This document shows, one piece after another, positions 56,192 to 64,000 of a stretch of DNA of 64,000 nt; the stretch's first letter is position 1; the number at the start of each line of letters is the position of its first letter. This stretch comes from Blasia pusilla. Taxonomy: Eukaryota > Marchantiophyta > Marchantiopsida > Blasiales. The position numbers were made by a program, and so were the translations under genes. The notes under the pieces were generated by a model, which made no database searches, was not told the origin of the DNA, and saw nothing but the letters and a program-made list of their open reading frames with translations. The stretch lies in contig CM114271.1 in NCBI GenBank assembly GCA_050084515.1, positions 56,606,001 to 56,670,000 of the forward strand. Direction: 5' to 3'.

Positions 56192-57253
56192 CTAGGCCTT
56201 GAGCTCCACAAAAGCTCTCTCCTGATCATCTCCCCAGTGCCACTCCTGATCTGATTTCAGCAATTGGTACAAAGGCTTTGCCATAGCATTAAATCCCTTC
56301 ACATACCTCCGATAGTAGTTCGCCAATCCCATGAATGCCCGAACTCTACTCACATCTACTGGATGAGGAATAAGTGCAATAGCCTCCACCTTTGCTTGCT
56401 GAACTCCCAAACCACCTGGATAGATCACATGACCCAAGTACTCAACATCCTCATGGAAGAACTTATACTTTTCTGGATGCAAACGTAGACCATGAGCTTT
56501 CAACCGCTCAAACACAATCTGCAAATGTATCTGATGCTCCTCCACCGTGTTAGTGAACACCAAGATATTATCAATGTAACACCGAACAAAATCCAACCCT
56601 GCTAGGATCTTGTCCATCACTCTCTGAAACTCGGCAGGTGCATTCTTAAACCCAAAGGGTAAGAATTTCCACTAGTACAAACAATCCTTGCCATGAGAGT
56701 TGACACCCCAAAATGCTGTCTTGGCCTTGTCACTCTCTCGAATCGGCAACTGATGGTATCCTGCCCGAAGATCCAAAGTACTGAAAATCTTTGCCTGTCC
56801 CACCATATAAAAGGTCTCCTCAGGTGTAGGCATGGCATACCTATGGGCCTTGGTCTATCGATTGATAGGACGGTAATCTCCACACATCCACCTATCCGTG
56901 TAGTTGCCATGCACATCCTTTTTAGCAAGCATAATAGTGGCTGATGCATACTCTCCATGCAACAACTCCACGAATCCAGCCTCCAAAATATCCAACGTCC
57001 TACTCTGAATCAGGTCCCTCTCCATATTACTATATCGGTAGGGACGACGGAAGATTGGCGTATCACTAGCCAAATCAATCCATATATCGGGTCCAACCAA
57101 AGCACCCAAATCCTTCATTCTAAAGGCAAAACAACTCTTATAAGCATGTAGGAATTGTGTCAAGCGTCCTTTCTCACCTCCCATAAGCTTGGGCCCAAGT
57201 AATGGCTCCCAAGTCTCCTCCACTGGCACACTAGAGGGAGAGGACGATGCCAT
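56192..57253 (-). pseudogene. Copy C reverse transcriptase
   Basis: Three frames: 56,855-57,253 (WIDLASDTPIFRRPYRYSNM; KKDVHGNYTDRWMCGDYRPI), 56,617-56,958 (shifted text of the fingers and palm) and 56,192-56,620 (MMDKILAGLDFVRCYIDNIL; YLGHVIYPGGLGVQQ; VRAFMGLANYYRRYVKGFNA). The active site reads YIDN instead of YIDD, so one catalytic Asp is lost. Two frameshifts separate the parts. Ty3/gypsy type, as copy A. Confidence 0.88.
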
Positions 57254-57499
57254 TGGCTGCTATGCAACCCTCTCACAAGATGGTACACCCTTAGCTACAC
57301 CATCATGTGAGCAAATAACTCCTCCACCAACATGAGCAACCAACTCCACATGCCCAACCATTACATCCCATTTACTCCAAGGATGCAAAATACTACTCTC
57401 CTCGCCCCCAGCCGATGCCTCTACCGTCCCGGTAGCCATCGAGCTCATCACAAGGGATGGAAGATCCACAAACATAGTTCGAAGCCAACGCTGCTTGAC

Positions 57500-58582
57500 C
57501 ATACCAAGACTCAAAATCCAGGTCAAACAATTCAGGTCCATGGCCTGACCCAATACATGACGTCGTGAAGCCTCAGAAATGGAAGAACCGCTGTCACACC
57601 AGTAGCAAATCCCATCGCACGCTCTCTCTCATCAGCGTTAGGCTCCACCAACTGTCGCACATGAGAATCCCATACAAGCCCGGGACCACCTTCCCTCTAG
57701 GCATATGACGAGGGAAAACTCACAAATGTGTGTAGTGCCATCCTAGGCTGCCCCACATGATTCACCACTACCATGGGTGACTAATCAATAACCCTCACCA
57801 CTTGAGAGAGTCGTCCAGTATCCAAGATACTATCCACTGTAAGGCAAGGATCCCGTTGCACTGCATCATATGCTCGACATAGAATCTCCCTAGGCAACAA
57901 GTTTGTCCACCACAACCGTGGACGATGTGCACGCGAGCCAACTCGCGCTGCATCCAACAACACCGCTGGTCCAATCCAAGACCGCACCTCATGAACACTC
58001 GCCATCATCCGGGTCCGAGTGTCATCGAACAATGGAACATTATCTAGAATGTAAGCTGGAGCACGTGCTTGATGAACCTGAAGATGTCATAACACATGCA
58101 ACATCTCCCAAAACAATCAAGACATAGGGTCGTGTAATCCCTCACCACGAGTTGCACGTGTATGACCCTAGCATAGCCATTTAGCAATAACCAAATCCAT
58201 AGGACCAACCCTCTCAAGGTCCTTCGCTCTCAACAATGCAATGTGTGACGGCAAAGCATGTTGGTACCCACGAATAGCTGATGGCGGAAACAACTCAGGA
58301 TATCTCCGCCTCAATTGACCAATATGTCGGGATGAGACTCTCTGGGCCGTCTCATCTCGCTCCACATCTGAGTATCTCCTTGACAGAATACCGCCTGGCA
58401 ACACTACGAGCCAAACCAATGCTAATCCCACCAAAGAGATTTAACACACAAATGCCCTCCGGCAGATACTGCCATACAATGGGTGTAGTATCCAAAGGGG
58501 ACAACCCAACTGGACCAAAAGTAGGAGTTCGCCGTAGGCTCTTCCTTGTGAGGTATAACAGCCTCACACCAAGCCTCTGCAC
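57500..58582 (-). pseudogene. Copy C cytosine-5 DNA methyltransferase, decayed
   Basis: Motif I is VLNLFGGISIG (about 58,444), with Asn for the usual Asp. The frame 58,168-58,434 has VERDETAQRVSSRHI and LERVGPMDLVIAKWLC, then a stop: the P-C-Q of motif IV has become L-C-stop. Motif VI is ILDNVPLF (Asp for Glu). Motif VIII, RAHRPRLWWTNLLP (about 57,930), is intact, and ERERAMGFATG lies near 57,620. MDLNCLTWILSLGM ends the domain near 57,520. The same motif order as in copies A and B but with catalytic losses. Confidence 0.85.
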
Positions 58583-58744
58583 TAGGCGATCAGCCTCCTA
58601 CTGTAGTGCACCGCTTGAACTCCAAAGTGGCACATCCAACGATGATGATACCACTGCTGCAAAACTAGGGAGCTCCTCATGCACATGAGAATCCATAGTA
58701 GAAAGGTTACCCTCCAAAAAGTCTCCTGGCCAAGTGACTACTCC

Positions 58745-59482
58745 TCAAAAACCAGCCACAGATGCTAACACTGTTGGGGAAGACCCTCCTGGTCGAGCCC
58801 CATAAATAAATCTCATAGGAACTTCGCTCATACGTCCATCCCCGCACTGCCAACCAGGTCTATACGATGTTGTCTCAGTCCAGTAGTCCATCTGAAAACC
58901 CATCGGGTACAATACTACTCCTCCAACTAGTACATCATACGACTCCGCCGATATGACCACTGCAGGTACTCCCAACCTGGAGCTATCAGTTGCATGATCT
59001 GGTCTCAATTGTATAGACAACTTCCCCCGTGTCATGAAATGAGACCTATCATTGGCTCCTCCAAGTGACGCTTGAACATGGAATGGGCAAGGCTCAAGCT
59101 TTGACCTCCGAATATCCAAACCAATACATGCTGCCTTTCCCAACATCAAAGGTTGGGCACTAGAGTCTAATAAGACTCTATCTGGTCTATACACCTGTCC
59201 TGTAGTACTCACCAATCGGAATATTCCACTCTGGTTATCCAACATACAAACACCAGGTGTAAGCCTCTCACAATCAATGGCTGGTTGGGCTGGTAATGCA
59301 TCCATTTTTGCCGCTGCTGCTTGCCAAGTAGCACTGTTACTCAATGCTACACCTGACCTAGAGGGTTGCTCCACTGCAACACCCTCATCCACCTCAGTAG
59401 GTGTAGCAGTAACACTCTCACGTTCACACAACGTGGCTACTAGCTGAAATACATGAACTAAGTCAACTCCTAAGGCCATCAA
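58745..59482 (-). pseudogene. Copy C aspartic protease region
   Basis: A 245-codon frame with VLLDSSAQPLMLGKAACIGL (active-site D-S-G changed to D-S-S), LEPCPFHVQASLGG and YDVLVGGVVLYPMGF. It aligns along its length with the protease frame of copy B. The linker before it carries Ser/Ala-rich text. Confidence 0.83.
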
Positions 59483-59499
59483 CTAAGTGGCTGAAAACA

Positions 59500-60255
59500 A
59501 TGGGGATCCCAACACTGAAGGTGCCATCCGCAATACTGCACTGGATGCTACACCGTCCTAAGCACCTCAGACAATAAGAATGATTGGGGGAGCCTAGTGT
59601 GCCTCCCAGCCTCACCCCTCTGTGGGTCCAACTCCACAGTAGCACCATGTGGCTCAGACGCTTGAGTGGCTCCTCTCGTAACTACAGCTGATGCCTCAAC
59701 CTGTGCTGCACTTGCCATATAAGAGAGATCATCCCCTCCATAAGAGGTGGAAGCCCCTTCTCCCGAACCTGCTCTATGTTGGATACCAGCCATAGTAGCC
59801 AACCTCTACTCCAACTGCTCAATCTTGGCAACCATAGCTAACTCTATCGTAGTGGTACGGGCAGCCATCGTAGGCTCTCCAACCGCTGGTCCACCTCTAC
59901 CACCCCTACCACCTCTACCACCTCGGCCTCTCGGAGCTACTCTACCACGGCCGGGCCTGATCTCAACTTTGGATGAAGATCAAAGCAACGCTCTCGAGGA
60001 TGACACAATGGTCTTCCGCAATGATCACACGGAGTTGGGGCTGATTGAGGACAAAGTCCATCTCCCATCCTCTTGGGGACAAAACCTCCTAACATGATCA
60101 CCTCCATATGTCTAACATGACTGTCCTTGTTGCGGGGCAGCAAATGAAGGCAATGGTCTTTGCGCAAGCGTCCTTCTAAGACCTAACTGAGGTCGTGTGG
60201 ACCCCCCACGACTCCCACTACTACTACCACCACCACTACCGCGAGACTGTGAGGT
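59500..60255 (-). pseudogene. Copy C linker and zinc knuckle
   Basis: The frame 59,548-59,802 has YMASAAQVEASAVVTRGATQ, matching copy B. The frame 59,937-60,167 has CDHCGRPLCHPRERC, a zinc-knuckle-like C-x2-C-x5-H-x4-C. Between them is a Gly/Arg-rich stretch (CCACCTCTACCACC words on the plus strand). Broken by frameshifts. Confidence 0.65.
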
Positions 60256-60261
60256 GGACTG

Positions 60262-61035
60262 CTAAACATGAGAAGTAGTAGCTCTATCCCTACTGAATGC
60301 GGATGTCACCACCCTCTCCTCCACCATGTTAAGCTCAATCTTCTCAGATAGAGCAAACACATGGGCCAATGTGGGTGAATCATCACTCATAAGAGTAGCA
60401 TAACGTACCCTGCGGCGCAACTCTCTGTCCAAGATCCCATACCAAAACTGGACTGCCGGAGCCTCAGTCACACCTTGGGTAACTGAAATCAAGCGTCGCA
60501 TACGAGTGTATGCCTCACGAAGACTCTCATCAGTTTTTTGCTCAAATTCTTGAAGACTCCTCAACTTCTTTGTCTTCACTCCTTGATACTTCTTCTTTGA
60601 ACTCTTGAAGAAATCTGCAACCGGACTGAACGATGGTGGGGCACTAGTACCTCCACTAGTACCTCCACTGGTACCTCCACTGATACCCTCACTCCGGCTC
60701 ATACTCGCACCACTCAATGCTGGGTTGGCTGACACAGTAAGAGCACCACTACCACCATGGGTGATAGACACATAGGCTGGAGACCAATATCTTTCTCCAT
60801 GCCGCCAAAATCTTAGCGGCATGGTCCCTCCTAAACTCATGGTAATCATCCATGGGTGGTCTTTCAAGTGCTGAAACAACCCCTTCCAAGCCAAGAATGG
60901 TGTAAACAACGTGGCGTTCCGCAATATTTGCATATCACACCACGTATCAAACTCCTGAATGAAGTCCTCCAACTCAATGCACCCGAGTATCGTCATGGGC
61001 CCTTCATGGCCCCATACATCCCGTCCATGTCCCAA
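60262..61035 (-). pseudogene. Copy C gag
   Basis: A 257-codon frame. From residue 140 on it has FFKSSKKKYQGVKTKKLRSL, ESLREAYTRMRRLISVTQGV, DRELRRRVRYATLM and LSEKIELNMVEERVV, the retrotransposon gag domain. Around residue 125 are four tandem copies of S-G-G-T coded by a 12-bp repeat (60,645-60,690). The N-terminal part contains LAWKGLFQHLKDHPW, as copy A, but its frame is partly shifted. Confidence 0.83.
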
Positions 61036-62809
61036 ATCAATGGAGCTGCAACACTCGATAACAATATAGAAGACTTGGAGTTTGGAACACCCTCGTCCTC
61101 CTCTTCATCAACCGTCGGAAGTGGAAAAGATAGCCAATACCTCAATCCACTCCGTGTAAAACCACCACTGTCCGCACCATGGTCCCCAACCAGATCACCA
61201 GACAGCTCCGTGATGACCAACGCCAATGCCGCACCACCACCAAATCACCACCACTAAGTAACCAAGTGACGTCGATGTCGCTGTACTATTCTAGCTCTAT
61301 TAGCTATGGGTGTGGACAACCTAACATGTCATCATCACAAGAAGCCTCCCACGGTCTACTAGTCATCACTCCAATCTCACTATGAGAGAAACAAATGTAG
61401 TCTGACTGGTCATCACTCTAGCCTCACTACCGGTAGCACACAGGAGTAAAACTACTCTAGAAATCAGCGTCAGCCCTAACAAAGGGCGCGCAAGCAAGAA
61501 GCAACGATGGAGGGGATCCAAATATAGGAAGTCCAACGACAACCCTCCAATTGCAAATGGAAGTACAAAGCGGAAATCAAGGTAACACAATCCACCAAAC
61601 GTGGCGCCCCTTGAATCCACAGACCAACCACACAATTCTAACGCAATAGTTACTCCGCCGGTAGTCGATGACGTGCTAGTCGCACTCGCAACACTTGAAA
61701 ATATCATTTGCATGGAGAGGCCATACCATACTATCTGCTAGAGGTCCATCAACCAAAAACTGGAGATGCATAAAAGCGCCTAACGCATCTCCAAATAACA
61801 CCAAATGAGCTACACTAGTGTGTACATTGGCATAGTACGTACTCACCAGTTAAGTGTCTTCCAGGCATAATAGCCCAAAGATGGGTGATCAGTTATGCAA
61901 TACTCAACTCAAAAATCCTGCAAAAACTGCCTCACGCCCAAGGAAGCAAGCTTGCTTGCTTGCTCCTTACTCCTTACTCCGCCTCTCACGCCCACTCGCC
62001 CCGAGCTACCACGAGTTGCTTCGAAGCCTCGAAATGCTCGAGACATGCCCCTATCGCCCCGTTCGCCACGCTTTGCTATGATTCGCTATGGAGAGAGGTC
62101 CAACCAGGGTGCCCCAATTGGGATAGGCATCTCCAACAATGGACGAGTCACCAACCAACCAGCCCCTTTGATCTGTTGTCCACCATAGCCAGACCTTGAG
62201 CTAGTCCGAGAAATTTCTACCAACAATTACTCTACAAATCCTCAACTAAAATTGAATTTGTTTCAACCAAAATTCAAATGGCCACCATAGCTACCTCTCC
62301 ACAAAAAATCAGCTACAAACAAGCTGTGAACTTCGAGCTAAAAATCAGACAAACTTGGTGTCCATACACCTCCAGAATCGCAAATCCGACAGCGCTTCTG
62401 CCCAGATTCATGCACACCAAAATCTGCAACACTCTTTCACCACAGTAGCAATCCGCTCTAGACACTCAAGAAAATAGCTTCACATGAGATCACAATAGAG
62501 GTAGCAATAGGAATGTCCAACCTACAGAGCTTCCGCACTCCAAGCTCTCCACGTCAGAAAACCGTCGAACACTAACCAAAATCTTCAATCTTTGATAACT
62601 TCCAACTCCCTTGACAAAATCCGGCAATCTAAAGTGCGTTGGAAAGCTCTCAGCAAGGCGCTTCTTTCCCAACCAACCACGCACCAGATCCAGACCTCCA
62701 ACATAGGCCACAAGCCATGAATATCCACGGCTGAGTACACAATAAGCCCTAACCAGATCCTACTAATCTACGATCGAAGCTACCATCGATCTACTCTAGT
62801 TCTTTGAGT
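61036..62809 (-). other. Copy C leader between A1 and gag
   Basis: About 1.8 kb without supported frames. It does not resemble the leader of copies A and D by eye except in length and position. The base sequence next to A1 in element sense is ACTCAAAGAACTAGAG; no tRNA-like primer-binding site TGG directly follows. Confidence 0.6.
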
Positions 62810-63176
62810 GAAATCTGTGAAAGACCTACTCTCATAAAATATGTATAGAATCACATACAATCGAGCCAAACCCACTCCACAATGGAAGAATCCAGGTCGA
62901 CACTTGCGGGAACCACCATAGCCAAGAGCCCTACTCACTACCAAGGCTAACTCCCAACACAACAGGCTCAACTCAAAGAACTAACTGTTCTTTGAGTACA
63001 CTCCACACTATATCCTCCAACCTAAGGGCGGGCCCTAGTGGAAAAGTCACCCTCAACGGAGTAACCCCTAACCCTATGTATGAAACCGCATCTCTACCTA
63101 GACACTACGGCCCTACATAAGGTATGGCCTCTACTAGCACACTTTACTCCACGACATAATCCGTATGGTCATGACA
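62810..63176 (-). repeat. Copy C, A1 repeat (367 bp, element 5' terminus)
   Basis: A duplicate of 53,486-53,852. It ends ATGGTCATGACA at 63,176 and is followed by the GCCG target duplication. No B repeat accompanies it. Confidence 0.92.
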
Positions 63177-64000
63177 GCCGTCACCGTCAACGGTCCACCG
63201 TCCACCATTCACCATCGGCCGCTGCCGCCGCCTTGCACTGCTCAAAGCCGCGTTCGGCCATTGTCCACCCTTTCGTTTCCATTGCCGCCATTACGGAGTG
63301 GAGGGTCTTCCACGACCATCGTTGATTCTCTGACTTGCGCCGCCACCACGTATTTTGGTTTGGTCGCGACCGTCATCACAGTTTCATCATCAACCAGTGA
63401 TGGCACGTGACCTCAGGTTATGGTGTTTGAGTTTTCATTTCATGCTGCTATGTTGTGATTGGTAGCCGCTCGACGATGATTGAGTACTATGCGGTGACGC
63501 CCGTAGCCGCAATGCGCCCCCGATTGTCGCGTTGTGCCGCTTGTGGCTGCTCCGCACCGTCTGGATCGCGGAGCTGCTCCTTCACTAAGGATCAGAGCAT
63601 GTGAATTTCTGATTAAAGAGGGTATGCCGCCGAGTGCTGCAACCCATTCCCGAGTGTCGTGTTGTTTGTAGCCGTTCCGTGTCACTAGTGCCGCACCGGA
63701 ATGCTGGACCTGCACCGCACATCGAGGAGGTTTGAGCAGCGTCAATACAAAGGAGTACGACTTGCTAATTGGAAGAGTTGTCATCATGACCGAGTTGGGG
63801 TCGAGATTTGCAGTTGCCGAGGAGCAACATCAACATTATTGTCAGGTTACCCATCCTGGTCTCTTACCCTACACGTGTGAGGGATTTCCAGGTATTGGGA
63901 AGTTATTTGGGATATTGGGTTTTGTGGTAATGCTGAGAGCATCGATGATGTATGGGTTTAGGGGACATTGACCTATGTGGGATGTCCAGAGTTGAGGATG
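63177..64000 (+). mobile_element. Copy D, right part: leader continuing past the window
   Basis: From GCCGTCACCGTCAACGG on, the plus strand matches the reverse complement of the copy A leader (about 23,215 down to 22,450) collinearly, for example GCCGCCATTACGGAGTGGAG and ATTTCATGCTGCT. It resumes where 53,378 stopped, apart from the duplicated GCCG. Gag of copy D should start a few hundred bases beyond 64,000. Confidence 0.88.

Larger units (their letters stand above)
53379..63176 (-). mobile_element. Copy C: second full-length methyltransferase/PHD element with split direct repeats, nested in copy D
   Basis: Minus orientation, 9,798 bp. In element sense: A1 (63,176-62,810), leader, gag, zinc knuckle, linker, protease, methyltransferase, RT, RNase H, integrase, PHD finger, polypurine tract, B1, 2 bp, A2, B2. 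The repeat sequences differ from those of copy A (367 and 107 bp against 513 and 128 bp), so C is another subfamily, yet the architecture is the same. Ends are TGTCATGACC and ...GCACGACA. It is flanked by GCCG and interrupts the copy D leader exactly. Several catalytic residues are mutated (YIDN, HTN, WLC-stop), so it is inactive. Confidence 0.9.

Overview
The window is nuclear DNA of a streptophyte, most likely a seed-free land plant or a close algal relative. The evidence is a plant-type GH17/X8/GPI beta-1,3-glucanase gene with spliceosomal introns, a fragment of a plant-type aldo-keto reductase, and a dense layer of decayed retrotransposons and Helitrons. The species cannot be fixed from the sequence. 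Only two host genes are supported: the C-terminal end of an unrecognised protein (1-567, +) and the glucanase (about 46,960 down to 45,006, - strand, three exons identified, first exon uncertain).

Layout. 1-0.6 kb: partial gene. 1.3-4.3 kb: broken non-LTR reverse transcriptase (-). 5.86-7.80 kb: element with about 290-bp inverted arms and a signal-peptide-like exon inside. 8.0-8.2 kb: aldo-keto reductase fragment. 8.7-14.3 kb: degenerate intron-rich Helitron Rep/helicase (+). 14.92-24.44 kb: retrotransposon copy A (-). 24.4-32.0 kb: AT-rich DNA with an unrecognised decayed reading frame. 32.03-35.5 kb: truncated copy B (-). 35.7-36.8 kb: Ty1/copia tail plus LTR, then a chromodomain remnant (+). 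39.67-40.61 kb: short inverted-repeat element. 45.0-47.0 kb: glucanase. 51.4-52.3 kb: second Helitron, PIF1 helicase part (+). 52.39 kb to the window end: copy D (+), interrupted by copy C (53,379-63,176, -), which is nested in the leader of D and flanked by a 4-bp target duplication, GCCG.

The main discovery is copies A-D, a Ty3/gypsy-related retrotransposon group with two unusual properties. First, the polyprotein order is gag, zinc knuckle, aspartic protease, a DNMT3-like cytosine-5 DNA methyltransferase, reverse transcriptase, RNase H, DDE integrase and a C-terminal PHD finger. Second, the two complete copies (A and C) do not have ordinary LTRs. They carry split direct repeats in the order A1 - coding - polypurine tract - B1 - NN - A2 - B2. 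The A repeats are 513 and 513 bp in copy A and 367 and 367 bp in copy C; the B repeats are 128 and 128 bp, and 107 and 107 bp. This architecture is known from tyrosine-recombinase retrotransposons (Ngaro, VIPER, PAT), but here the integrase is a D,D-35-E type and the insertions show 4-bp target duplications. The B1-A2 junction reads CA-NN-TG, as if the two element ends had been joined in a circle. All copies in the window are mutated; copy D continues past the right edge.
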